A DNA stretch of 64,000 nt, taken from the NCBI RefSeq assembly GCF_037969765.1, contig NZ_CP150207.1:1970001-2034000 (forward strand), given 5' to 3'. The notes under the pieces are model-generated. The model was not told where the DNA came from. It ran no database searches and was given only the letters and a program-made list of their open reading frames with translations. Shown piece by piece: positions 27,082 to 35,186 of this stretch. The position numbers were made by a program, and so were the translations under genes. How positions within the stretch are numbered: the first letter of the stretch is position 1; every line of letters begins with the position of its first letter. This DNA comes from Paenibacillus sp. FSL W8-0186 (GTDB lineage: Bacteria > Bacillota > Bacilli > Paenibacillales > Paenibacillaceae).

Positions 27082-27263
27082 TAACGAATCTCATCCACGT
27101 TATTTGTACATATTAGCTATGATTTTAAATCTAACGAATCTCAGACACTCTATTTGCCGTTTATGTTCTGTCTGGAGCAGAAAAGAAGGAAATAACGTTA
27201 CCCAGCTTCGTTACATTTTGCCCGAGGTTGTTTTTGTACAAATAGCGATTGTGAGATTCGTTA
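27082..27263. repeat. 182-bp four-repeat element, locus 2
   Basis: Units of 25 bp lie at 27082-27106 and 27132-27156 (plus) and 27189-27213 and 27239-27263 (inverted). They begin TAACGAATCTCA (TAACGAAGCT in one) and end CG(T/C)TATTT or CTATTTG. Spacings of 50, 82 and 50 bp are the same as in the element at 15117-15298, although linkers are not similar. Between this element and the gene end (27264-27380) is a degenerate CTCGGTC/CTCGCTC repeat tract. Confidence 0.85.
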
Positions 27264-27380
27264 AAAAAATTTTGAAAAATTTTGATCACGTTCTCGGTCA
27301 CATTTTCGCTCCTAAGTCGTAGTCTTGGTCACGTTATCGTTCCTTCTCGCTCCAGGTCCCGTCTCGGTCAAAGCCTCGCT

Positions 27381-28037
27381 CTAAACCTCGGTCTCGGGGA
27401 GCCGGTAGGTTCGGTACCGTAGTTTGCCGCTTGCGATCAACAGCAATTGTTTGCTAGCGAGTTGACGGAGGATTTTGCGCGAATGTTGCTCCGAAAGCTG
27501 TAGATGAGCAGAAATTTCACCGGGTGTAAAAGGGCGCAGCAGTCTACGGGCAAACCGTAAGGTTTCTGCCTCCGCCCAATGGAGTCCGGAAGGTACCGAA
27601 CTTGAGAGAAACTTTCCTATAAAGGAAAGGGTAAGCTGCTTGCAGACGCCCGGATCGTCGCGGATAGATAAGTAGGCGATCGGGAGGAACAGCCAATCAT
27701 CAAGAGCCAGTAAAGACTGCTTCATGCACAAATCCTTAAATCGATTGACTTCAATGTCCCTGGCGTGGCTCCGATAATCTTGAATTTCAATACAGCCCTT
27801 GGCATTTCCCGGTAAATAAGCGAGGTCGAGATAACGATAGCCGTTATTATAGTCCCTAATCTCATATTCAGGGTATAAGTAATCAAAGTTGCCTATGGCG
27901 GGATACCAAATCCTGCGCAAAAAATCGACCGTTCCCCAGCTTAGTCCCTTTCGAAGCAGCTCTCTTCTTCGCGGACTTATCTCCTCAGCCATTTGCTGAT
28001 CCAGCCATTTCGCATAAACATCTTCAAACATGCTCAT
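27381..28037 (-). CDS. Nuclease-like (PD-(D/E)XK-type) protein with C-terminal winged helix, paralog 2
   Basis: The 218-residue product is closely similar to that of 15253-15972 over its full length. It has PEYE (E57), YLDLAY (D71) and IEIQDYRSHARD (E84), with Gln86 where active PD-(D/E)XK enzymes have Lys. A winged-helix-like C-terminus follows (LLRPFTPGEISAHLQLSEQHSRKIL). The ATG at 28037 has only a weak GGAAGTG site. The leader carries a hairpin and T-run. Context, leader and flanking repeats all match paralog 1. Confidence 0.75.
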   Translation of the reverse strand: MSMFEDVYAKWLDQQMAEEISPRRRELLRKGLSWGTVDFLRRIWYPAIGNFDYLYPEYEIRDYNNGYRYLDLAYLPGNAKGCIEIQDYRSHARDIEVNRFKDLCMKQSLLALDDWLFLPIAYLSIRDDPGVCKQLTLSFIGKFLSSSVPSGLHWAEAETLRFARRLLRPFTPGEISAHLQLSEQHSRKILRQLASKQLLLIASGKLRYRTYRLPETEV

Positions 28038-28057
28038 TTTAGTTCACTTCCATCCCC

Positions 28058-28113
28058 AATAAAACAAAAACCGCCCCAACACTCCATGTTCGAGAACATG
28101 AGCATCAAAGCGG
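28058..28113 (-). terminator. Leader terminator/attenuator upstream of paralog 2
   Basis: On the minus strand CCGCTTTGATGCT opens a hairpin with an inner CATGTTC/GAACATG stem and a closing GGCGG, followed by TTTTTGTTTTATT. It lies about 20 bases before the start codon. The opening CCGCTTTGAT and the T-run match the leader of paralog 1. No minus-strand gene lies upstream. Confidence 0.65.
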
Positions 28114-28143
28114 TATATGCTTTACACCGATTAATTAATATTT

Positions 28144-28172
28144 ACTATAACAAAATATGGTAATTTGTTCAA
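28144..28172 (-). promoter_or_regulatory. Promoter of nuclease-like paralog 2
   Basis: On the minus strand TTGAAC (plus 28167-28172), a 17-bp spacer and TATAGT (plus 28144-28149) lie about 30 bases upstream of the leader hairpin. The remaining intergenic DNA to 28395 holds no gene I can see. Confidence 0.6.
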
Positions 28173-28395
28173 GTCAGTCGCTTATGTCAAATCTATACGA
28201 AGGTGATAATGGGAAATAGCTATCTACATCATAAAGTGGATGAAGCGGACAAATAACATTCATATATTCGAATTTTTGGAAGTGTGTAGGATAAATATGG
28301 GACCCCCCATGTGGATGATTCTGGCAAACGTATACACGAGAAGCTTTTGTCTATAGAATAGAGTAGTTGATCTTAGATTAGGAGCGGATGGTATT

Positions 28396-29280
28396 ATGGT
28401 CAAGGCTTATTCATGGCTCATTTTTTGTGTCATCGTTTGGGGGAGCAATTTTGTGTTTGGAAAGATGCTAATTCAACATTTCTCGCCAACGGTGCTTACC
28501 GAATTGAGACTATTGTTTATTGTGATGTTTTTAGTTGGACTAGCTGCTTTTAAAAAAGCTTTTGCGAGTATCAATAAAACAGATTTTATATTGCTGTTTG
28601 TTCTTGGTGTGATCGGCGTGTTTATTAATCAATGGTCCTTTTTTGCGGGCCTTCAAACTGCCGACCCTACAACGTCGGCATTAATTTTAGCAATGACGCC
28701 TATTTTGGCAGGGGTATTGGCAGCGGTATTTTTAAAGGAGAAATTAACGGTTCGGATGCTGCTGGGATCCATCATTGCAATATTAGGCATTTTCTTTGTA
28801 GTGACGAAAGGGAACTTTTCAACAATACATGTAGATCAAGGGCTGTTATGGATCGTGCTCACCATGGTGACATTTGCCATAATGATTATTATGACGAGAG
28901 TACTTTCTCAAAGAATCAATCCTCTGACAATCACTCTCTATTCAAATATCGTCGGCTTTATAGTTGGGCTGCCTTTCATATCTGCATTAGATCATCCCAT
29001 TCGGATAAGTCTCCAAATCCATGATTGGGCTTTTTTAATTGGGACAGCCGTGGTTGTGCATGGGATAGCCACGCTGATTTGGAATCAAAACATCCGGCAT
29101 GTGGATGCGTCAAAAGCGTCGATTTTATCTAATTTAGAGCCATTTGTTGCTATGGTGATGGGATTTGTTCTGCTGTACAAGCCAATCACGGGAGTTGAGA
29201 TATTAGGATCTCTCCTGATTGTCGGGGGAGTAGTGTTATCCACTCTTCAACGAAAGAAAAAGGTTAGCCATTCTGGCTAG
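28396..29280 (+). CDS. EamA/DMT family transporter
   Basis: The 294-residue product has about ten membrane helices in two EamA repeats (about 5-137 and 150-285). The start is typical: LIFCVIVWGSNFVFGKML. Family members export metabolites such as amino acids or purines; the substrate is not predictable. The ATG follows GGAGCGG. Its stop codon lies in a terminator stem and overlaps the stop of the convergent DUF2306 gene. Confidence 0.93.
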   Translation: MVKAYSWLIFCVIVWGSNFVFGKMLIQHFSPTVLTELRLLFIVMFLVGLAAFKKAFASINKTDFILLFVLGVIGVFINQWSFFAGLQTADPTTSALILAMTPILAGVLAAVFLKEKLTVRMLLGSIIAILGIFFVVTKGNFSTIHVDQGLLWIVLTMVTFAIMIIMTRVLSQRINPLTITLYSNIVGFIVGLPFISALDHPIRISLQIHDWAFLIGTAVVVHGIATLIWNQNIRHVDASKASILSNLEPFVAMVMGFVLLYKPITGVEILGSLLIVGGVVLSTLQRKKKVSHSG

Positions 29281-29288
29281 CCTTTTTT
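29260..29288. terminator. Bidirectional terminator overlapping two stop codons
   Basis: AAGGTTAGCC (29260-29269) pairs with GGCTAGCCTT (29275-29284), with A-rich and T-rich flanks for use on both strands. The CTAG inside the right arm holds both the EamA stop (TAG) and the DUF2306 stop on the other strand. Confidence 0.9.
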
Positions 29289-29924
29289 AATGGATGTTGG
29301 GATTGGCTGGCTTCTATATATGAAAAAGTTAGGAAGGATCAGCAGCAGCACCAGAGAGGCATAGACGCCAATGGAGTAGCTGGCAGCGTAATCGAAACCG
29401 AAGCCCTGTTGAACAAGGGAGGTCGTAAGATGAATCAGCATATTCGTAAAACAAAAAGCGTAGCTTCGCATCATCCAGCTCCGGTGCTGGGCGATCCGTT
29501 TCCTTTTGATTTGGACAAGCGCGGTGATGGTGAAAGCCATCCATATCATATTCATCGCATTGAATCCCATGCTGCTGATTTTTCCGCCGGTAGCGTAGGG
29601 CGCCATAAATCCAGAAGTCAGCACCACAAGAAATACTGACACAACATAAATGTAGCCATTCATGCGGTGGATTTTGCGGTTTCTTGCCAAAAGCCGATTC
29701 GAAAAATTGATCAGCCCCGCAGCTGTGGCGATACAGGCAAAGGCAACATGCACATACATTACGTTTAACCATGTCCGAAGTTTTAACTCGCGGCGCAATC
29801 CGGTTTTGTGGCTCAAAAATTGCGTCGCTTCTGGATCAATCAAGTAGTTTTTTACTAAGGCGTACAGGATGACAATAATGCTGATCACGGACAAAATAAT
29901 AAAAAGAGTATTACGTTTCTTCAT
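29277..29924 (-). CDS. DUF2306 family membrane protein, copy 1
   Basis: The 215-residue product has about six membrane helices with conserved SHKTG, HVAFACIATAAGLINF, RKIHRMNGYIYV and HRSWMMRSYAFCFTN motifs. The conserved His residues suggest a cytochrome-b561-like or heme-binding fold, but function is unproven. A paralog lies at 39033-39668. No good ribosome site is seen; the ATG follows TTAAGTTAC. Confidence 0.85.
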   Translation of the reverse strand: MKKRNTLFIILSVISIIVILYALVKNYLIDPEATQFLSHKTGLRRELKLRTWLNVMYVHVAFACIATAAGLINFSNRLLARNRKIHRMNGYIYVVSVFLVVLTSGFMAPYATGGKISSMGFNAMNMIWMAFTITALVQIKRKRIAQHRSWMMRSYAFCFTNMLIHLTTSLVQQGFGFDYAASYSIGVYASLVLLLILPNFFIYRSQPIPTSIKKG

Positions 29925-29947
29925 GTAACTTAAAATCCCCCATCGGT

Positions 29948-31000
29948 TCAGGAAACCCGTTTTCCCGTTAATTTAGATCCCGGCAGTACGCCAGCTTTGG
30001 CGAACCCGGTCATTAGATTTCCTTCGGCAGCCACTTCAAATCGCAGATTCAATCTCATCGGTTTGGAGATTTGGAGCGACCAGGCAAGCTTGTCGCCCTG
30101 AAGCAAGGGATTCATAAACGCTACCGTTTCATCTCCCTGCGTGGCTGTCCCCTGAGTGATCCCATTCCGGGTTGAAATCGAAAGCCTGACCTGCATTTTC
30201 CCGACAGGCGTTGCGATAGTTGTATCCCAATCTCCGTCAAAAGCAGATGCCTCGGTAGTATTATGCCGATTCTCCAATGCCGCTGTCTCTGTAGGTGCCC
30301 CTGGCGTTGTCACCGTGTCCGAAGCGTTCGGATCGTTGCTGCTTAATTCCTTTTGCGTCCTTGGCGCCATGCCTTTCTCTCGCCAAACGGTTCCTCTCCG
30401 TTCGAACTCAAACAGCTCCTCTACTGCATGAGCGATACGCGGTCCAAGCTCGCGTTCTACCAGATGCAGGGCCACATCGAGCCCGGATGTTACGCCTCCG
30501 CCTGTAACCAGATTGCCGTCATCGACAACGCGCGCCTGGATGGGAATAGCGCCGGTCGATCCGAGAAGATCCATGCCCAAATGATGGGTCACAGCCCGTC
30601 TGCCTTCCAATAAACCTATCATGGCCAGCAGCAGGGAGCCGCCGCATACGGTAGCAACTACGACATCTTGCTGCAGAAGCGCCTGCCGGATCAGTCCGCT
30701 TAATGCCGTATTCATTGCCCGGACCAAAATAGCCGGCACGGAATCAGATCCATCCCCGGCCACATCTCCAGATGCGCCAGGGACCAGAATGATCCCTGCC
30801 CTATCCGGCTTCAGCTGTCCGCTAGCTTCAATGATTAACCCGTTTGTGCCGCTAGGCACGGGTCTTGGCCCTTCGGCCGTAACGAATTCAACGTTAAGTG
30901 CTCCGCCTGCAAACATTTCGGCAGCACAAAACACCTCGTAAGGCGCTATCGCATCTAAAAGATCAAAACCATCAAATAAAACAATTTGAACGGATAGCAT
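29948..31000 (-). CDS. DJ-1/PfpI-like protein with an extra C-terminal beta domain
   Basis: The 350-residue product starts VQIVLFDGFDLLDAIAPYEVF and has the nucleophile-elbow motif ATVCGGSLLLA (Cys at about 115) and TGGGVTSGLDVALHLVE, as in DJ-1/PfpI proteins of the isonitrile-hydratase/GATase-1-like group. A Ser/Thr-rich linker (about 215-245) leads to about 100 residues starting FDGDWDTTIATPVGKMQV, a lipocalin-like beta domain by eye. Fusion of the two is unusual. The ATG at 31000 follows AAAGGAGAA. Confidence 0.85.
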   Translation of the reverse strand: MLSVQIVLFDGFDLLDAIAPYEVFCAAEMFAGGALNVEFVTAEGPRPVPSGTNGLIIEASGQLKPDRAGIILVPGASGDVAGDGSDSVPAILVRAMNTALSGLIRQALLQQDVVVATVCGGSLLLAMIGLLEGRRAVTHHLGMDLLGSTGAIPIQARVVDDGNLVTGGGVTSGLDVALHLVERELGPRIAHAVEELFEFERRGTVWREKGMAPRTQKELSSNDPNASDTVTTPGAPTETAALENRHNTTEASAFDGDWDTTIATPVGKMQVRLSISTRNGITQGTATQGDETVAFMNPLLQGDKLAWSLQISKPMRLNLRFEVAAEGNLMTGFAKAGVLPGSKLTGKRVS

Positions 31001-31241
31001 AAACCATTCTCCTTTTACCACATCAGTTTAGTTTGTATCGGCCGTAACATAACAGGATCATACCAAGCAGATATCTCGAACCCGGCTATGAAAAAGTCAC
31101 AAAACAATAAACAATTCATCACAAAACGAAAGGTTTGGTTTTTTGAATCAAAAAAATGATAAACTTATTTCGAATTCCATGAGAACGATTCTATTTTTAT
31201 CATCTATAGGATAGATCACAAGCTTAAAGGTGGAATACTCA

Positions 31242-31928
31242 ATGAATGAAAGAAAAACGATTTTGGTCGTGGATGACGATGAGAGCATTGTCGAGCTTTT
31301 GAAGGATTTTTTGGAGCATGATAACTTTCGAGTAGAGACCGCCTGCGATGCGGCACAAGCGTTTGCCGAGTTCCGGCGGAGTGCGATTGACTGCATGATT
31401 GTTGACATCATGATGCCGGGACTGGATGGTTTTGAATTATGCAGGCGAATACGCGCGGAAAGCAGCGTTCCTATCCTGTTCTTGAGCGCGCGCAGTGATG
31501 ATATAGACAAGATTCGAGGATTGACGCTGGGCGGCGACGATTACATTGTCAAGACGGCCTCCGTTGGGGAGATTGTTGCCAGGGTGAAAGCCGTATTGCG
31601 GCGTACCGGCCCTCAGCAGGAGGCAAGCCGAGCGATCCTGGACTATGGACGCCTTGCAATCAATCTATCCACGCGGGAAGTATCGGTAGAGGGGCAGAGC
31701 ATCTCGCTCACCCCTAAGGAATTTGAGCTGTTGAGACTGTTTGCCGAGCATCCCCGGCATGTTTTTTCGTATGATCAATTGCTTCAGAAATTCTGGGACG
31801 GCGTGGGCGATAGGCACACCATTCGCGTTCATCTTAGCCGGCTTCGCGAGAAGATTGAGGCTGATCCGAATCACCCTCAATACTTGATTAATGTGTGGGG
31901 CGTGGGCTACCGGTTCGAGGGAGGATGA
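31242..31928 (+). CDS. OmpR-family response regulator
   Basis: The 228-residue product has a receiver domain (acidic DDD at 11-13, phospho-acceptor D55 in VDIMMPG, Lys104) and a PhoB-type winged helix (about 135-226, ending GVGYRFEGG). The usual Lys-Pro after beta-5 is Lys-Thr (DDYIVKTAS). The ATG at 31242 follows AGGTGGA; a GTG at 31230 lies within that site. The kinase gene starts two bases after its stop. Confidence 0.94.
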   Translation: MNERKTILVVDDDESIVELLKDFLEHDNFRVETACDAAQAFAEFRRSAIDCMIVDIMMPGLDGFELCRRIRAESSVPILFLSARSDDIDKIRGLTLGGDDYIVKTASVGEIVARVKAVLRRTGPQQEASRAILDYGRLAINLSTREVSVEGQSISLTPKEFELLRLFAEHPRHVFSYDQLLQKFWDGVGDRHTIRVHLSRLREKIEADPNHPQYLINVWGVGYRFEGG

Positions 31929-31929
31929 T

Positions 31930-33261
31930 ATGAGGACTGTTCACATTCGTACATTCACAATGCTTGGCTTGTTAGTCATGCTTTTAGTGCCCTGGATCTT
32001 TTTCCTAACCGCACATTTCTTGCAAACAAATACTTTAAGCTTGGGCGACAATCAGCTTCAAAAACAGAGGATACAAAAAAGAGTGTCTGAGATAACCCGT
32101 CTGATCGAAACTAATGCGGACAACTGGACGGATCCTATCTGGCAAAACGAGCTGCAAACTCTTTTACGGGAAGCGAAATTAGATGCAGTTATTCTGGATG
32201 CCTCTGATCAGGAAATTTACCGATCCAAGCCGGGACGTGAAAGGGCATGGCTGTCGACCGAACAGTTTTCCGTGATCGGGGATGGCCAGGTGATTGGCCG
32301 TGCCGTCATTTATCTGCCCAGTTCAAAAGCGGTTTCGATGATTGCGATTGTTTCGGGGCTATTACTGGCTGTTATTATAGTCGCTGTCGCAATGCGGAGG
32401 CTCATTCTCAAGCCCCTCGACAGAATGAGCAGAGCTGCCCGGCAACTGGCCTCCGGAGATTGGGATGTTCAGCTGCCCTCGTCCAAAATTACGGAAATTG
32501 CCGAAGTACGCAATGGTTTCGAAGTCATGGTGGGGGGGCTGCAGCAATCTTTTCAGAAACAACTGGAAATGGAAGAGGAACGCCGATTCGTAATTGCTGC
32601 CGTCGCACATGATTTAAGGACACCGTTGTTTGCTTTGCGGGGTTATTTAGACGGCATAGAACAAGGCATTGCAGAGTCCCCGGAGAAATTGGCAAAATAC
32701 TTGGCGGCCTGCAAGGAAAAATCAGCGCAGTTAGACAGGCTGGTCGAGGACCTGTTCACATTTACGAAGGTTGAATATTTGGAAGCGGAGCTGAACAGAA
32801 GTACGCTTGACTTTGGGTTTATTTTGCAAAAAGCGGTTAATAACCTAAGGCCGCTAGCCCAGCAAAAGGACATCTCTGTAATCATGAACTGTTCTTCAGA
32901 TGATTTGCGCGTTATAGGCGATGCGCATTTATTGGAGAGAGCCTTAAACAATATTATGGATAATGCGGTTAGACATACACCTTCCGATGGTAAGATTCTC
33001 GTTCAATGCGAGAAGGATGAGCATAAAGTAATTTTTACGATTCAGGATACAGGCCAAGGTTTTGCTTCAGATGAATTGGGGCATGTATTTGAACCGCTAT
33101 ATCGGGGAGAAGCCTCCAGAAATCGATCAACAGGAGGAGCCGGATTAGGGTTATCTATCTCACAGAGAATTATTAAGCAGCACGGAGGTGAGATTGCCGC
33201 AGGCAACCATCCCGACCAGGGAGCCCTTCTGTCAGGCTGGATCCCTTTAGCGACCGCTTAA
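31930..33261 (+). CDS. Sensor histidine kinase
   Basis: The 443-residue product has membrane helix 1 (about 10-30), an extracytoplasmic loop, membrane helix 2 (about 135-155) and HAMP. The phospho-acceptor motif is VAHDLRTPL, and the HATPase has N box NIMDNAVRH, G1 DTGQGF and G2 GGAGLGLSIS. It is the partner of the regulator just upstream. GGGAGG precedes the ATG. The signal is unknown. Confidence 0.94.
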   Translation: MRTVHIRTFTMLGLLVMLLVPWIFFLTAHFLQTNTLSLGDNQLQKQRIQKRVSEITRLIETNADNWTDPIWQNELQTLLREAKLDAVILDASDQEIYRSKPGRERAWLSTEQFSVIGDGQVIGRAVIYLPSSKAVSMIAIVSGLLLAVIIVAVAMRRLILKPLDRMSRAARQLASGDWDVQLPSSKITEIAEVRNGFEVMVGGLQQSFQKQLEMEEERRFVIAAVAHDLRTPLFALRGYLDGIEQGIAESPEKLAKYLAACKEKSAQLDRLVEDLFTFTKVEYLEAELNRSTLDFGFILQKAVNNLRPLAQQKDISVIMNCSSDDLRVIGDAHLLERALNNIMDNAVRHTPSDGKILVQCEKDEHKVIFTIQDTGQGFASDELGHVFEPLYRGEASRNRSTGGAGLGLSISQRIIKQHGGEIAAGNHPDQGALLSGWIPLATA

Positions 33262-33283
33262 TAGGATAAAGCCTATTAAGCGG
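33254..33283 (+). terminator. Hairpin overlapping the kinase stop codon
   Basis: CCGCTTAATAGG (33254-33265) pairs perfectly with CCTATTAAGCGG (33272-33283). The TAA stop is inside the left arm. Only three T residues follow. Confidence 0.65.
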
Positions 33284-33342
33284 TTTGCGATAGGGGACGC
33301 CCTTGCCGGGCGGCAAGACGTGAACTCCGCATCGTCAAATCT

Positions 33343-34260
33343 TCATCCGTGTTGCTTCCAAGCCTCCAGATTCAGCTCATTGTTCATGGCTGCAGCGGCA
33401 AATGCACCCATAGAAGCGGCGGCAATGGCCTGATGAAGCCGAGATGCGGCGTCTCCGACACTATAGATGCCCGGAATATTCGTTTTTCCGAACTCATCGA
33501 CGACAATCATTCCTGTTTCCGTGAGGCGGCAGCCTATGGCTCGCGGCAGATCCGAACCTGTGACCAGCTCCGGCTTGAAAAAGATCCCCGCACATGGAAG
33601 GGCCGTCCCGTCTTCGAGAACAACCTGCCTAACCGCCCCGTCGATAGAGTCAATGGATCGAATCGGCGATTCGAATAGGGGAACGCGTTGCCGCCGGAGT
33701 TCCTCGCGCTGATCATCACTCAGTTCATCGGGGCCGTTCGTACAGATGGTAAATTGGTTCGTCCATCCGGAAATCAATGGCGCGAAGTGCATGAGCTCCG
33801 CCCCTTTGTTAATGATGACAAGCGGCTGATCCCGCAATTCCCAGCCATCGCAGTACGGGCAGACGAAGGCGCTTTTTCCATAGACTTCGGCTAGTCCTGG
33901 GATGTCCAGCGGCCGATCTTTCATTCCGACAGCAAATAGAATTTTTTTGCTTGTAAAGACAGTCCCTTGCGCTGTCGTAATTTGAAACTGAGCATCCGTT
34001 CCCGCAATCGATACCGCTGTATCATCCATAAAAGATACGGAAGGATAGGCGCTGATCTCTTCCCGTGCAATTCGCCGGAACTCGCCCGGTTGTATCCCGT
34101 CGCGGGTAAGAAACCCATGGGACTCACGAGTCACTGCATTGCGAGGGCGGCCCTCATCGATCACTACTACATTCTTTCTTGCTCTTCCTAGAACGAGGGC
34201 AGCATTCAAACCTGCCGGACCTCCGCCGATAATCGCTACATCGAATAATTGGCTTTGCAT
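33343..34260 (-). CDS. Thioredoxin-reductase-like FAD/NAD(P)H oxidoreductase
   Basis: The 305-residue product has the FAD motif IIGGGPAGLNAALVLGR, the redox-like CPYCDGWE motif (CxxC) and the late IYSVGDAASRLHQAIAAASMG segment. It resembles the low-molecular-weight thioredoxin reductase family but has replaced part of the NADPH domain, as in related ferredoxin/thiol reductases. The substrate is unknown. The ATG at 34260 is preceded by GGAGGG about 11 bases away. It lies downstream of an Rrf2 regulator on the same strand. Confidence 0.9.
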   Translation of the reverse strand: MQSQLFDVAIIGGGPAGLNAALVLGRARKNVVVIDEGRPRNAVTRESHGFLTRDGIQPGEFRRIAREEISAYPSVSFMDDTAVSIAGTDAQFQITTAQGTVFTSKKILFAVGMKDRPLDIPGLAEVYGKSAFVCPYCDGWELRDQPLVIINKGAELMHFAPLISGWTNQFTICTNGPDELSDDQREELRRQRVPLFESPIRSIDSIDGAVRQVVLEDGTALPCAGIFFKPELVTGSDLPRAIGCRLTETGMIVVDEFGKTNIPGIYSVGDAASRLHQAIAAASMGAFAAAAMNNELNLEAWKQHG

Positions 34261-34317
34261 GTGTGTTTCGACCCTCCATAGATCTATAATATCCACAATT
34301 GAAATGCAAGAAGTGTA

Positions 34318-34803
34318 TCACTTCTTGTCTTTAGCATAGCTGCAGTCCTTATTTGCCGCGTTCAGCACGGACTGGATCGTATGCTCCCGCAAGTATTGAT
34401 AGAGATGCTGTTCCGCACCATCCATCACCTTTTTTACCAAGCATTCCCCATGTTTGTGCTCATCATGATCCTGTCGAACAGTGCTCTCTTCCGATAACAA
34501 CCGGTGCTGCTGCGAATTCAAATTCGAGCATTCAAACAGCTGCTGCCGGCCTTCGATCACATGGATGACATCAAGAAACGTAATTTCTCCCGCCGGTCTT
34601 GCGAGCTCGTAACCGCCATTCACTCCCGGCACGGCGCGTACAATGCCATCCTGCCGCAGCTTGGACATGATTTTGGATAAATAGCTCTCTGAAACACCGA
34701 GCATGGCGGATAATTCCTTGATCCCCACATGGTTCTGACGATCCGAGTGAGCTAAATGAATTAAAGCATGCAGGGCGTAATCGGTGCTTTTGGAAAACTG
34801 CAT
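34318..34803 (-). CDS. Rrf2-family transcriptional regulator
   Basis: The 161-residue product has the Rrf2 winged helix (MQFSKSTDYALHALIHLA; ISESYLSKIM-like GVSESYLSKIMSKLRQDG; GVNGGYELARP). Cys residues at about 92, 122 and 154 could bind a cluster or act as thiol sensors. It is probably autoregulated and controls the flavoprotein gene 57 bases downstream. The promoter region at 34804-34960 is very AT-rich. Confidence 0.92.
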   Translation of the reverse strand: MQFSKSTDYALHALIHLAHSDRQNHVGIKELSAMLGVSESYLSKIMSKLRQDGIVRAVPGVNGGYELARPAGEITFLDVIHVIEGRQQLFECSNLNSQQHRLLSEESTVRQDHDEHKHGECLVKKVMDGAEQHLYQYLREHTIQSVLNAANKDCSYAKDKK

Positions 34804-34994
34804 GTTGATTCCCCTCCTTTTTTAATAATTATCTAGTTATGGATCTACGATATCCATAATAATTGATTCGGCTTCATTTTGCAATTATCGAAATAGTCGA
34901 ATAAAACTCAAATATTTAATTAAATGTAATTAATTCGTAATATTTGAATATATCAAAATAGTACGAATTTTTCCGGTGTTATTTTTGTATTCAT

Positions 34995-35026
34995 AAGGTT
35001 AACCATGATCTGGTTAGCCTTTTTTC
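34995..35026 (+). terminator. Orphan terminator upstream of the TOMM operon
   Basis: AAGGTTAACCA pairs with TGGTTAGCCTT and is followed by T6. It belongs to the same hairpin family as 14886, 26936 and 29260. It stands between divergent genes, so no recognised gene ends here. It may end an unrecognised short transcript or act as an attenuator. The rest of 34804-35186 shows no gene; a CGACAT...ATGTCG dyad plus T7 is at 35086-35140. Confidence 0.6.
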
Positions 35027-35186
35027 GTTTAATATCGTAATTTTTGCCGCGACGATTGAGGACGTAGTCATAGAAAAAAAGGCGGCGACATATCTTGAAG
35101 TAATTTTGTCGTTCGGGAAAACGATCATGTCGATTTTTTTAAAAATGCTGCAAATTCAAAAAAGCTAGGGAAGGAGGTTCTGCTGA

